From: Chitinophagaceae bacterium
GTDB lineage: Bacteria > Bacteroidota > Bacteroidia > Chitinophagales > Chitinophagaceae
Direction of reading: 5' to 3'
NCBI GenBank assembly: GCA_016702745.1
Contig: JADJDJ010000001.1
Coordinates: forward strand, 1,364,001 to 1,428,000
Length of the DNA: 64,000 nt
Part shown: positions 26,395-36,861 of the stretch, piece by piece
How the letters are laid out: every line of letters starts with the position of its first letter
How positions within the stretch are numbered: position 1 is the stretch's first letter
Notes under the pieces: model-generated
The model's database searches: none
What the model was told of the DNA's origin: nothing
What the model saw: only the letters and a program-made list of their open reading frames with translations
Program-made: the position numbers and the translations under genes

Positions 26395-27663
26395 ATGGCA
26401 AACATTACTTCAAATTTCCTCGGTATAAAATCACCCAACCCCTTCTGGTTAGAGAGTGCACCTCCTACCGATAAAAAATACAATGTACTCCGTGCCTTTG
26501 AAGCCGGCTGGGGCGGAGTGGTCTGGAAAACGCTGGGTTCACAGGTGAAGAATGTTTCCTCCCGGTATTCCGCAGTGGATTTTGGCGGGCAACGGGTCAT
26601 GGGGTTTAACAATATCGAACTGATCAGTGACCGGCCACTGGAGATTAACCTGAAAGAAATTGCTGAATGTATTAAGTTATTTCCTGACCGGGCCATGGTG
26701 GTGAGTCTGATGGCTGATAATGATAAAAAAAGCTGGCATGAACTGATAAAGAAAGTGGAAGACACCGGTGCTCATGGACTGGAGCTCAATTTTGGTTGTC
26801 CGCATGGAATGACCGAGCGCGGCATGGGTGCAGCCGTTGGACAGGACCCTGAGATTGCCTGTATGGTGGTGGAATGGGTAATGGAAGTGGCGACAATTCC
26901 CGTGATCACCAAACTCACACCGAATGTACATTCTGTTGTACCTACCGGCCGCTCCGTGGTAAAAGCGGGTACCCATGGGCTTTCACTGATCAATACTATT
27001 CAATCCGTAACCGGAGTTGATCTGGATACCCTGGTGCCCAATCCCTATGTAGCAGGGAAATCTGTTTTTGGCGGATACTGTGGTCCGGCCGTAAAACCCA
27101 TCGCTTTAAAAATGCTGACTACCATTGCACAGGATGAACTGACTTCCAAAGTTCCCATCAGTGGTATCGGCGGAATAAGTACCTGGAAAGATGCGGTGGA
27201 GTTTATGTTATTGGGTGCATCGAATGTACAGGTCTGTAAAGCAGCCATGACACATGCTTTCCGGATCATTGAAGATCTCTGCGAAGGATTGAATAACTGG
27301 ATGGATGAAAAAGGTTATCAGCGGCTGGAAGATTTTATCGGCAAGTCTGTTCCCACCATCACCCATTGGGAGGACCTTGATATCAATTACCACCATATCG
27401 CCAAAATCAACCAGGACAAATGCATTCATTGCGGACTATGCTATATCGCCTGTGAAGATACTTCGCATCAATCCATCAGTCTGGAATATGGAAATCCTTA
27501 TAACACTTACACCGTGATTGAAAAAGAATGTGTGGGATGTAATCTCTGCAAACTTGTTTGTCCGGTTGAGAATTGTATTACCATGGAAGAACATCGGGTG
27601 GCGCCGGAGTATATTAATTGGGTTGAGTTCCAAAAAAGAGGACTGCCCCTGAACGACCACTAA
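26395..27663 (+). CDS. preA: NAD-dependent dihydropyrimidine dehydrogenase, PreA (catalytic) subunit
   Basis: 422 residues. An FMN-binding dihydroorotate-dehydrogenase-like barrel (GVVWKTLGSQVKNVSSRY, LELNFGCPHGMTERGMG, VITKLTPNV, PISGIGGISTWKDAVEF) is followed by a ferredoxin domain with two [4Fe-4S] motifs: CIHCGLCYIACED and CVGCNLCKLVCPVENC. It reduces uracil and thymine to dihydropyrimidines with electrons from PreT. The loop holding the mammalian catalytic Cys reads GMGAAVGQDPE here (Val at that place); I believe bacterial PreA often has Val there too, so this may be normal. It is cut off from preT by the repeat array and the GxxExxY gene. Confidence 0.93.
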   Translation: MANITSNFLGIKSPNPFWLESAPPTDKKYNVLRAFEAGWGGVVWKTLGSQVKNVSSRYSAVDFGGQRVMGFNNIELISDRPLEINLKEIAECIKLFPDRAMVVSLMADNDKKSWHELIKKVEDTGAHGLELNFGCPHGMTERGMGAAVGQDPEIACMVVEWVMEVATIPVITKLTPNVHSVVPTGRSVVKAGTHGLSLINTIQSVTGVDLDTLVPNPYVAGKSVFGGYCGPAVKPIALKMLTTIAQDELTSKVPISGIGGISTWKDAVEFMLLGASNVQVCKAAMTHAFRIIEDLCEGLNNWMDEKGYQRLEDFIGKSVPTITHWEDLDINYHHIAKINQDKCIHCGLCYIACEDTSHQSISLEYGNPYNTYTVIEKECVGCNLCKLVCPVENCITMEEHRVAPEYINWVEFQKRGLPLNDH

Positions 27664-27667
27664 TTGC

Positions 27668-27804
27668 GTTGTCATCCTGAGCTTAGTTTACCCTGAGGAA
27701 TCGAAGGGAAGGGTGGGTGGAGTGGCAGAAGAGAGGGTTACCGTTGAATGATCATTAGAGGAGAGTTGCGAGTCAGGAGTCGAGAGTAAAGAGATGTATG
27801 TTAT
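27668..27804. repeat. GTCATCCTGAG-type repeat fragment and degenerate GAGTCGAGAG string
   Basis: The gap after preA holds TTGTCATCCTGAGCTTAG followed by CCCTGAGGAATCGAAGGG, which resembles the widely scattered GTCATCCTGAGC...TCGAAGG intergenic repeat. Further along is a GCGAGTCAGGAGTCGAGAG string. No gene is evident. Confidence 0.55.
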
Positions 27805-27805
27805 A

Positions 27806-28399
27806 TTACACCTGCTTCAACCACCCCGTAATGCTCATCCTGCTTCTTTTGCACAGCGCCACTTCATGTTCCATCTCGTCGCTTTTGAAAAAGACGGCCG
27901 TCTGTGATTCCGGTTGAATTTTTTGTACTGTTTCATCCTGGTATAAATACAATTGTCCACCATCCTCTTCCAGCCAGTCCTCATTCAGGTAATTGATCAG
28001 GGAGAATTTACGGTTGCTGTCTGATCTGAACTGATCAATATGCCGTTTGTAAAAATTGCCTTCTTCATAAACAGCATAATGAAACTCATAACTATTGATA
28101 CCGGTGTAACAGGTACGGTTCAGATGACCGATAAAGGATTCGGCGAGTTCCAGAAATTCCTGCTCATATACATTATTATTGGTCTTATCCAGCCAGCATA
28201 TTTTATCGCTGCGCATTTGCTGGTTAGCATCTTTTAAACGGCTATTGCCGATGCCTGCTGTTTTCAACGCATCATCATCCTGTAATTGCCGGATATTTTG
28301 CTGCAGTCCTTTTGACAAAGCGGTACTGATAAAGTTTTTATCAATTCCCACTTTATTGGCAATATAACTATCGATCAGCGCATCAAATTGTTGGCTCAT
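27806..28399 (-). CDS. 2-oxoglutarate/Fe(II)-dependent oxygenase (prolyl-4-hydroxylase/SM-20-like)
   Basis: 197 residues. The iron-binding facial triad is visible: His and Asp in YKRHIDQFRSD, and the distal His in SDEMEHEV. Downstream Arg in RMSITGWLK would bind the 2-oxoglutarate carboxylate. The fold matches the small soluble prolyl-hydroxylase-like oxygenases of bacteria. The substrate is unknown; protein prolyl residues are one possibility from the family. The gene stands alone between intergenic repeats and the S41 peptidase gene. Confidence 0.82.
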   Translation of the reverse strand: MSQQFDALIDSYIANKVGIDKNFISTALSKGLQQNIRQLQDDDALKTAGIGNSRLKDANQQMRSDKICWLDKTNNNVYEQEFLELAESFIGHLNRTCYTGINSYEFHYAVYEEGNFYKRHIDQFRSDSNRKFSLINYLNEDWLEEDGGQLYLYQDETVQKIQPESQTAVFFKSDEMEHEVALCKRSRMSITGWLKQV

Positions 28400-28486
28400 T
28401 GGCGGGTATGAATGCAGGAAGATAGGCTATTTGAGCTATGCCTTGTATGAAAATTAACCAACCCTCATCCAGCAAGTCATTCCAGG

Positions 28487-30190
28487 TTACTCCAGTTTCC
28501 CTTTTTCAGCCATCACCCGCTTCAGGGTTTCCTTTGCATTACGGCCGGTATCGCCATGAGGATCCAGATTAATTGCTTTATTATAATACTCGATAGCCTG
28601 ATCAATTTTTCCCGATTTCCAGTGCGCCTCTGCATAACTGTCCCAGGCATTCGCCGAATTTGGAAATAACCGGGTGTTCAATCCAAATACAAAAATCGCA
28701 CCCTCTGTTTGCTTTTCATTCAGGAGTTTATATCCAGCTTCATTAAAATTTGATTCAAAATTTATATAACGGTAGCGAGGATCAGTCACCATTTTTATCG
28801 CCTCAGATTCTAATTCTGTTATTTTACGGGCCATAAACAAATCCCGCAGATGGGCGATTGGATCAACAATCGCATTGTTGTCATTAAAATTGAGACAGGC
28901 GTCCAACACAGGATCCTTATTGGTTTTATATTCTTCAAAACTCATATCTACTGCCAGTTGCGGTGCCAGCCAGTCGGCATTTTCCCATTGAGGTTTATCC
29001 TGCCACCAGGCGAAGGAAAGAAAGGCCGATAAACCGGTTTTTGGCAATTCAATACGACGAGTATCACCCCAGAAATTGATATTCTCTGCCGTAGGTTCCC
29101 CAACAAAAATGGCATTGGTATAATTGCTAAGCTCGTTCACCAGGTTCTGACAAGCGGAAAAAGTACGTCGCCCGGTAATGACAAATAACTTCCCTGGTTT
29201 GTTGATTTTTTTGCACTCTACAATCCCCGTAACCACTGGTTTATTTTTATAGTTATTACCACCGCCATTCAATCGAACATCAATCACCAGTTTATCCACC
29301 TCATTCTTCTCAATAAAATCGAACACTTTTTTGTAAAAAACGGCAATTGTTTCTGACTTATCATCCAATACCTGACTTTGCCTGACATATACAGTTCTGT
29401 TAGCCGGGAGATATTCGAAATAATAGTTCTTTTCAAGGTTTTTCAGGTAAAACGGATTATTCTCCTGGTTGCGTGCACTGATCCAATCGCCCTCCTGTTT
29501 TGCAAATCCATAATTTCTGGGCAAATGAAAACTTTCTTTAGTTTCTATGTCCAGTTCAATTATTTTTCCGTTTTTTTCAAAACTATAGTGAATGCTTTTT
29601 TTAAGAGCTTTGGTAATTCCCTGTGCATGCAGTGCTTCCGGAATGACAAGCATATCCAGTCCATAGGCTTTGAAATATTGATCGTTTTCAACCGGCACTA
29701 ATGGTTTAATTTTTTTCAACGCCTCTTCCAGATTCATCCCTTCTACTTTTAACAATTTGGCGCCAACAATGGCTGCATATTTTTGATCAGCCCCTTCAGC
29801 AAAGAGCCCATCACTAAACCAGTAAAAGTTAACTGGTGCCACATGGTATTTTACAGGGCTAAACTGCCAGCCCAATGAAGTATGGCCATATTTAAACAAC
29901 GCAATGATTCGGCCAAATCCGGCCATTCGTTCATGATTCTGCATTGCAGGAATGGCCTTGTATAATTCTTCAACTGCCAAATCAAAATCAGCCGCTGTTA
30001 CTTTTTTAAACAGAAAAGCATACTCCTGATGAACTTTATGCTGCAAAAAACGGAGGTCTGACTGCCAGTCAGCACTGGTTAATTTTGAAGGGTCAACAGT
30101 TGAAACAGGAGGCCCTCCACCATGCCCTTCCTGAGCATTTAAACAGAAAAAAAGAAATAAACAGGTAATTAAACCGCAGATTTTTTTCAT
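28487..30190 (-). CDS. S41-family serine peptidase with C-terminal TPR
   Basis: About 567 residues. Signal peptide KKICGLITCLFLFFCLNAQ; the ATG at 30190 is chosen for it, since the upstream in-frame ATG at 30277 adds an implausible leader. The peptidase core contains KLVIDVRLNGGGNNYK and the catalytic Ser in GRRTFSACQNLVNEL, then FVGEPTAENINFWGD. A C-terminal tetratricopeptide (SANAWDSYAEAHWKSGKIDQ, AIEYYNKAINLDPHGD) follows. I see no PDZ domain. It is probably periplasmic or outer-membrane associated; the substrate is unknown. The catalytic Lys of canonical tail-specific proteases is not obvious. Confidence 0.85.
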   Translation of the reverse strand: MKKICGLITCLFLFFCLNAQEGHGGGPPVSTVDPSKLTSADWQSDLRFLQHKVHQEYAFLFKKVTAADFDLAVEELYKAIPAMQNHERMAGFGRIIALFKYGHTSLGWQFSPVKYHVAPVNFYWFSDGLFAEGADQKYAAIVGAKLLKVEGMNLEEALKKIKPLVPVENDQYFKAYGLDMLVIPEALHAQGITKALKKSIHYSFEKNGKIIELDIETKESFHLPRNYGFAKQEGDWISARNQENNPFYLKNLEKNYYFEYLPANRTVYVRQSQVLDDKSETIAVFYKKVFDFIEKNEVDKLVIDVRLNGGGNNYKNKPVVTGIVECKKINKPGKLFVITGRRTFSACQNLVNELSNYTNAIFVGEPTAENINFWGDTRRIELPKTGLSAFLSFAWWQDKPQWENADWLAPQLAVDMSFEEYKTNKDPVLDACLNFNDNNAIVDPIAHLRDLFMARKITELESEAIKMVTDPRYRYINFESNFNEAGYKLLNEKQTEGAIFVFGLNTRLFPNSANAWDSYAEAHWKSGKIDQAIEYYNKAINLDPHGDTGRNAKETLKRVMAEKGKLE

Positions 30191-30676
30191 GGCTCTCATT
30201 TGATGAAAAATATTACAATTGAATAGCCATTGCTGTAATAAATTGATAAAAGGCTCAAAACAATGGCGAATTTGCAATTTGACGCCTGTTCTGAGAAATA
30301 GGTTACAGTTTTCTCCGCCCTATCAGAAAAAAAACTCATATATACCTGAAGAAATACTGTATTGTATCTGATCACCCCCTCCCCTAGCTATAGAGACTTC
30401 CCTCAGAAATTTTAATACAAAAGCAAAGCATCCTTCCATTTAACCAATTTGACTTTATAGAAGGAACCTGCCAACTAAATGAATTTTTTAATAACAAACC
30501 CTTTCTTATAATGCACAATTCCAGTTAACAGGCATTTAAAAGCCTTTTTACGTTATTACTGTTTTCTGACTATAGCTTATCGTTTTATTGTCTGTTGCCC
30601 AATAACTCACTATATTAATTATAGTCTGGTACCATCTTTGCAATTTCGTAACTTGTATAACTCAAAGCCTTTGATT
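30191..30676. other. Intergenic region, no gene seen
   Basis: AT-rich 486-bp divergent spacer between the S41 peptidase and the AsmA-like gene. There is no reading frame with family resemblance, no repeat, and no clear hairpin. It should hold promoters for both genes, but I cannot point to a convincing TAnnTTTG match. Confidence 0.5.
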
Positions 30677-33600
30677 ATGAAACTGCTGAAAAAGATTTTA
30701 AAGATCACCGGTATCAGCTTTCTGATACTCTTATTACTGGCTTTTACGATTCCTATCATTTTTAAAAAGCAGGTACAGGCGATTGTAAAAAAGGAGATCA
30801 ATAAGCAACTGAATGCAAAGGTTGATTTTACAGATGCCAGCCTGTCCCTGTTCCGGCATTTTCCCAAAGCCACGATCCGCATCAAAGGACTCAGCATAGT
30901 AGGTACCGGGGATTATGCAGCCGATACCCTGATCGCTGCCAATAATATTGATATCACCGCAGGCCTGTTCAGTGTGCTGAAAGGAAAAGATATTAAAGTA
31001 CATGGGCTTTACCTGAACCAGCCCAGGATCCATTTATTGATGGATGAGGCCGGGAATGCCAACTGGGATATTGCCAAAAGCAGCGGCAGCAGCAGTACGG
31101 ACACTTCTTCGTCTGCATTCAAAATTTCTTTGAAACAATATAAGATAAGTGACGGCTACCTGGTATACAATGATAAAAAGCAGCCACCTATACTGAATTG
31201 AACGGGCTTACACATTCCGGCAGCGGTAATATCACTGCCGATGTGTTTACATTGTCCACATCCACCAGCGCCCGATCTGCCTGGTTTACACAGGATGGTA
31301 TCCCCTACCTCGTTAATACCAAAACTGACCTGGATGCAGACATCAATATTGACAATACAACCAATACCTATACTTTTAAAACAGACGATATCCAATTGAA
31401 TGAGCTTAAACTTTCAGCAGAGGGCTTTGTCCAGATGCTGAATCCAGAAACATTCAAAATGGATATCAAATTCAAATCCCCCGATAATGATTTTAAAAAT
31501 ATCCTCTCCATGGTGCCAGCCATGTACACAAAAGACTTTACCGGCATTAAAACAAGTGGTGAAGCCAGTTTCAATGGTTTTGTGAACGGTACTTATTCCC
31601 CACAACAGGTACCGGCCTATGATGTAAAACTTCTCGTGAAGAATGGTTCTTTTCAATATCCTGATCTGCCAAAACCAGTCAGCAATATTCATTTAGACCT
31701 CCGGGCACTGAATACTGACGGCCAACCTGATCATTCTGTGATTGATATTTCAAAAGGGCATCTTGAATTTGATAAAGAGCCTTTTGATTTCAATTTCACT
31801 TATAAAAACCCGGTCACCATTCAATACATTGATGCCGGGGCAAAAGGAAAACTTGATCTTTCCCAATTATCAAAATTCATTAAACTGGAATCAGGAACTA
31901 AACTGAGTGGAATGGTTTGGGCAGATGCATTTGTAAAAGGTCCCTTGAAAGCCATTCAACAACAAAGCGGCCCTTTCAGTGCCGGTGGATTTTTTGATAT
32001 CCGGAATCTGTTTTACAGCGATAAAAATTTTCCGCAACCGGTCAGTAATGGCAATATCAAGGCCACTCTCGCCAATGCCGGCGGTATCGCTGATAATACG
32101 GTTATTGATGTTTCATCCGGACATATTGAATTAGGGAAGGATCCGATTGATTTCACCTTAAAACTCAGCAATCCTGTAACCACCGTCAATTTTGCAGGCA
32201 AGGCCAAGGGAAGGTTGACGCTGGACCACCTCAAACAATTCAGTTCATTTCCAGCCGGTACTTCCCTGAGTGGAATAATGAATGCCGATATGGGATTTGC
32301 CGGCAGCCGGGATGCCATTAATAAAGGGGCTTATGACAAAATTATGCTGGATGGCAAGGCCAATTTTGACAATATAATGTATCAGGCAAAAGAGTATCCG
32401 GGCGGGATCAGTATCCCTTCCTCTTCCCTGCTTTTTAATGCGAAAAATATCACGCTCAGCAACCTGACAGGAACCTATATGGGTACTCATTTCACTGCGG
32501 CCGGTACCCTGAATAACCTCGTTGGGTATATTATGGAGAATCAGGCTTTGTCTGGGAATCTGAATGCTACTGCTGATAAAATGAACCTGAATGACTGGAT
32601 GGGTAGTTCCACAGCTACAACAAGTTCTGCAGCAATACCGGCTTCCGGCAACAGTAGTTCCACTTCAACTGCCAGCCCCTTCCAAGTGCCGGCGAATGTG
32701 AATTTCAATGTAAATGCCAGGGTAAACGAAGCAAAATACGATCAGGTAGCCTATAACAATATCAATGGAGAACTGCTGATCGCAGATGAAAAACTGACCT
32801 TGAAAAATGTGAAGACGGATGTAATGGATGGTTCTGCAATTATCAATGGTTCCTATTCCACCAAACTGAACAAAAAAGAACCGGATATTGGTTTCAGTTA
32901 TGTGATCCGTGATATGGATATACAGAAAGCGTTCAATGCGTATAACACCATTCAGTTCCTGATGCCGATCGGAAAATTCCTTTCCGGCAAACTCAGTTCG
33001 GAATTATCCCTGGTGGGGAATCTGCAATCTTCCATGATGCCCAAACTGAGTAGTTTAACCGGAAATGGCAATCTTTTGCTGTTACAGGGTGTGCTCAAAA
33101 AATTTGCACCCTTGGAAAAACTGGCGGCTGTATTACAGATTGATCGTTTGAAATCCATCAGTGTAAAAGATATCCGCAATTACATAGAATTTGCCAATGG
33201 CCGGGTATTAGTCAAACCATTTACGATTAAGATCGATGATATAGAAATGCAGATTGGCGGTTTCCATGGTTTTGATCAGTCTATTGACTATGCCATACAA
33301 ATGAAATTACCCCGCTCGGTGATGGGCAATAGCGGCAACAACCTGGTCAATAATCTGGTCACTCAGGCCAACAACAAGGGCTTTCCTGTTAAACTGGGAG
33401 AAACTGTGAATCTCAGTATTAAATTAACCGGCAGTATCAATGATCCGGCAGTGGGTATCAACCTGAAAGAAATGGCAGGCAGTGTGATCGACAGTCTGAA
33501 AGAACAGGCCAAAGACTTTGTTCAGGCGAAAATGGACAGTATCAAACAAAAAGCGAAGGATTCACTGACGGCCGTAAAAGATCAGTTGAAAGATAAGATC

Positions 33601-33783
33601 AAGGATAAACTGAAAGAGCAGATTTTGGGGAAGGATACCAGCAAGACAAAACCTGATTCAATCCCACCCGCCAATCCGCAACCGAAGGATACCGGCAAAA
33701 CGTCTACGAAAGAGGTAATCAAAAACAAATTAAAAGATCTTTTTAACAAGAATAAGAAACCAAAGGATAGTACCTCACAATAA
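30677..33783 (+). CDS. AsmA-family protein (~1035 aa), frameshifted
   Basis: An N-terminal TM helix (GISFLILLLLAFTIPIIF) is followed by AsmA-like features: KKEINKQLNAKVDFTDASLS, LSLFRHFPKATIRIKGLSIV, and a very long beta-rich region with repeated strands. AsmA-like proteins (TamB/YhdP superfamily) span the envelope and are linked to lipid transport and outer-membrane assembly. The frame is broken near 31181-31197: adding one base there joins KKQPP to TELNGLTHSGSGN. The TTG at 31198 is therefore not a real start. The C-terminus is an amphipathic Lys/Asp-rich repeat (AKDSLTAVKDQLKDKIKDK) ending in a Pro-rich tail. ATG 30677 is chosen over the TTG at 30638. Confidence 0.82.
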
Positions 33784-33854
33784 GCAGGAGTCGGGTGCAG
33801 GATTATATAAAATTATAAAAGCTCTGAAGCTGTTCAGAGCTAGCTTGAACTTGG

Positions 33855-33928
33855 TCGGGCAGACTGGATTCGAACCAGCGACCCCTACGTCCCGAACGTA
33901 GTGCGCTACCGGGCTGCGCTACTGCCCG
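33855..33928 (-). tRNA. tRNA-Pro (anticodon CGG)
   Basis: 74 nt cloverleaf: acceptor CGGGCAG pairs with CTGCCCG; D arm GCGCAGCCCGGTAGCGC; anticodon stem CTACG with loop TTCGGGA; T arm CTGGTTCGAATCCAG; discriminator A. The anticodon positions 34-36 read CGG. No CCA is encoded. Confidence 0.95.
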
Positions 33929-33960
33929 TTTTCCATCAAAAACAACGCCTGGATGGAAAG

Positions 33961-33990
33961 AAGGGTAATCATCCTAAAATGATTACCCTT
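33961..33990. other. Perfect 12-bp hairpin between the two tRNA genes
   Basis: Arms AAGGGTAATCAT (33961-33972) and ATGATTACCCTT (33979-33990) with loop CCTAAA. There is no clear T run on either strand, so it is a possible processing or termination hairpin rather than a classic terminator. Confidence 0.6.
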
Positions 33991-33996
33991 AAAATG

Positions 33997-34070
33997 TCGG
34001 GTGGACTGGATTCGAACCAGCGACCCCTTGCACCCCATGCAAGTGCGCTACCGGGCTGCGCCACCACCCG
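33997..34070 (-). tRNA. tRNA-Pro (anticodon GGG)
   Basis: 74 nt cloverleaf: acceptor CGGGTGG pairs with CCACCCG; D arm identical to the neighbouring tRNA-Pro; anticodon stem CTTGC with loop ATGGGGT; T arm CTGGTTCGAATCCAG; discriminator A. Anticodon GGG. It is upstream of the CGG tRNA on the minus strand and probably co-transcribed with it. Confidence 0.95.
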
Positions 34071-34407
34071 TACTCATTCCGGTAATTGGGATGGCAAATG
34101 TACGGCAGAATTCCACAATTTTAAAATCAAATACATAACCTCATTACGGCATATTTACGACTATAGAATTTCGAAAACCCTATCATAAACATCCTGTAAA
34201 TGATGATACCCCGTAAAGCAATCGAAATGGACGGACCCGGGGTACGAGCCTGGAACAAGTAAATTTTATCCGCAGCAATTTCCTGAAGTTCATTACCCGG
34301 AACCGGAATTGATAAGCTTTGGATTTGGGGAGTCACAATACAAGAGACACTAATTTCAATTAAATTTGAAAGGTCTGGCTGACACTTCCCATAGCGTGAA
34401 CTACAAT
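34071..34407. other. Intergenic region, no gene seen
   Basis: 337 bp between the tRNA-Pro pair (whose promoter should lie here on the minus strand) and the first glycosyltransferase. There is no credible coding frame; a minus-strand frame at 34127-34426 has no family resemblance. Confidence 0.5.
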
Positions 34408-35439
34408 ATGAATCCGACATTATCACTGATTGTTCCGGTTTTTAACGGGTCAAGATGGCTTGAGCCATGCCTTCGGAGCATTCAGCAGCAGACATACACA
34501 GATTTTGAATGTATCGTTATAGATGACGCTTCCAGAGATAACTCTGAAGCCATCCTCAAAAAATACTGTTCGGCCGATCCACGGTTCCGTTTTTTACAAC
34601 ATATCAATAATCAGGGTGCCGCTTATGCTAAAAGGACTGGTATCATGGCCGCAAGGGGGCAGTATGTTTTATGCATCGATCAGGATGACTGGATTGAATC
34701 CTCTATGGTAGAACAACTTTATGCCAAAGCACAGTTAACTCATGCAGATATGGTTTATTGCCATTACCTGGAGGAGTCTTACGGGGAAACAATTCCTTTG
34801 TATCAGGATCCGGTTGATTCAAATAAAGAAACCACTATCAAGGATATTCTATCCTGGGGATCCTATTTCCCGGCACTTTGGAACAAATTGACAAGAACAT
34901 CCCTCCTCCGGGATATTTACTTCCCGAAGGCCACTTATTCAGAAGACCGTGCCATCATCTCGCAGGTGATCAATGCGATAAATAACTCTGCCGGAGTTGC
35001 TGAGCACTTATATCACTGGCGTGATGAACCAACCTCAACGAGCCGTTCCGCTAAAAGAGATTTGCAAAACATTATAGATGATTACCAATGTTATACCACG
35101 ATTATCCAGGCACTGGCACTTGATAACCGTACCGGACTAAGGACTTTCGAAACTTCTGTCCTTGCCCATCTGGATAAACTCGCCAGCCAGTTTCCCGGGA
35201 ATCATAATATCATAAATAGCTACCGGCTTTCTGTATCAAAAATCATCCAACATCTGTCCGGGAATGAAAACAGCAGTAATTTCCTGGAAGAGGAAATCCG
35301 CAGCAGCATTGCGAAATTCAAATCGCAAAATGCCTGGAATTTTTCCAAACATATACGCCGCTCCGGCTATTTTATATATTCAAAAATGAGGCCTGCATCA
35401 ATCCGGAAATTATTTCACCGCATCAGGGGATCCAATTGA
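34408..35439 (+). CDS. Family 2 glycosyltransferase
   Basis: About 343 residues. GT-A fold with TLSLIVPVFNGSRWLEPCLR, the nucleotide-binding VIDDASRDNSE, and the metal-binding DxD-type DQDDWIE; a C-terminal helical region follows. The family transfers a sugar from a nucleotide sugar with inversion. ATG 34408 is preferred to the in-frame TTG at 34366 because the conserved strand begins six residues later. It is the first gene of a locus rich in surface-glycan genes, though 147 bp and the dihydroorotase-like gene separate it from the rest. Confidence 0.85.
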   Translation: MNPTLSLIVPVFNGSRWLEPCLRSIQQQTYTDFECIVIDDASRDNSEAILKKYCSADPRFRFLQHINNQGAAYAKRTGIMAARGQYVLCIDQDDWIESSMVEQLYAKAQLTHADMVYCHYLEESYGETIPLYQDPVDSNKETTIKDILSWGSYFPALWNKLTRTSLLRDIYFPKATYSEDRAIISQVINAINNSAGVAEHLYHWRDEPTSTSRSAKRDLQNIIDDYQCYTTIIQALALDNRTGLRTFETSVLAHLDKLASQFPGNHNIINSYRLSVSKIIQHLSGNENSSNFLEEEIRSSIAKFKSQNAWNFSKHIRRSGYFIYSKMRPASIRKLFHRIRGSN

Positions 35440-35585
35440 TTCCTTGCTTTTGATCCTTCTTTTACAAGGGAATGCCAGCCATTCCAGGAGCCAAAAAAAT
35501 CATGCTACCCCCGCTTCAACCACATGATCAGGTAAGTACGATTTCATTTTTCCGATCCATAAACTAGCTTTAACTTCGCTGCTTA

Positions 35586-36847
35586 ATGAACCTCCTCATT
35601 AAGCAGGCCCGGATCACAGATCCAAATTCACCCTACAACGGCCAAACAACCGATATTTTTATTGACAACGGTATTATAACCCGTATTGGCAATGGACTGA
35701 CTGAAAAGGCAGATCAGGTAATCAATGTCAGCGGACTCCATGTATCCCCGGGCTGGGTTGATCTTTTGCCAATTTCGCGGATCCTGGTTACGAATACAAG
35801 GAAACCCTCGAAACCGGGGCCAGGGCGGCGGCAGCCGGAGGTTTTACTGATGTTTTTATCATCCCCAATACCAAACCAGTCATCCAGGATAAATCAGCCG
35901 TTGAATATATCAAACAAAAAAGCCGCGACCTTCCGGTGACCATCCACCCCCTGGGTGCGGTGACCAAAAATGCCGAAGGCAAGGACCTGGCAGAAATGTA
36001 TGATATGCGTAACAGCGGGGCCATCGCATTCAGCGACGGACTCAACAGTATTCAGTCTTCCGGACTATTGGTGAAAGCCCTGCAATATGTAAAAGCATTC
36101 GAGGGCATCATCATTCAATTACCTGATGATAAAAGTATCAATCCCCAGGGTTTGGTGAATGAGGGGATTGTTTCCACCAGGATGGGGTTACCAGGCAAAC
36201 CTGCCATGGCGGAAGAGCTGGTGGTTGCCAGGGATATCAAACTGGCGGCTTATGCAGCATCAAAACTGCATTTGACCGGGATCAGTACCCAACAATCAAT
36301 GGCCTATATTAAAGAAGGAAAACAAAGTGATGTGGCCATCAGCTGTTCAGTTACGCCCTACCATCTTTATTTCTGTGATGAAGACCTGCATGGCTATCAA
36401 ACCAACCTGAAAGTGAATCCTCCCCTGCGAACCCGGGAAGAAATGGAAGCATTACGGATTTCCCTTATAAATGGTGATATTGATTGTATTGCCACCCATC
36501 ACCTGCCGCATGAATTTGACAGCAAAGTGATGGAATTCGAATACGCTAAATACGGAATGACCGGACTTGAAACAGCATTTGCCGTCATCAGAACCGCAGT
36601 GCCGAATTTATCCGTCACTCAATTGATTGAATTACTTGCACTGAATCCCCGGAAAATATTCGGATTACCTGCTGCCACCATACAGGAAGGCAATCCCGCA
36701 ACGCTCAGCCTTTTTAATCCGGACCTGGAATGGACCTATCAGATAGCTACCGGCCATTCCAAATCAGGGAATAGTCCGTTTGATGGCAAACAATTAACAG
36801 GTAAGGTACTTGGCATCGTGAACGGAGGGCAGTTGGTACTGTCATAA
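35586..36847 (+). CDS. Dihydroorotase-like protein lacking metal ligands, frameshifted
   Basis: About 420 residues. The N-terminus (ARITDPNSPYNGQTTDIFID) and the flow GARAAAAGGFTDVFIIPNT, GAVTKNAEGKDLAEMYD, RDIKLAAYAASKLHLTG match class I dihydroorotase. The metal site is lost: the HxH position reads VDLFANFADPGY, the HVS position reads TGIST, and TDH reads ATHHLPH. This type occurs in Bacteroidota and may be non-catalytic, perhaps supporting aspartate transcarbamoylase as PyrC' partners do. The break at 35764-35767 (TTTT) is repaired by one T. DUF4199 and GT2 genes follow closely. Confidence 0.75.
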
Positions 36848-36861
36848 ACCCTGATCAAATC

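Noticed and set aside
26310..26765. 151-aa minus-strand frame opposite preA
   Set aside because: Shadow of preA and of the inverted repeat unit; no motifs.
31198..33783. Independent gene starting at the TTG 31198
   Set aside because: Both halves form one AsmA-like protein; the TTG has no promoter or leader and lies at a frame break.
33901..34188. 95-aa plus-strand frame over the tRNA genes
   Set aside because: It is the antisense of two tRNA-Pro genes, a well-known false protein.
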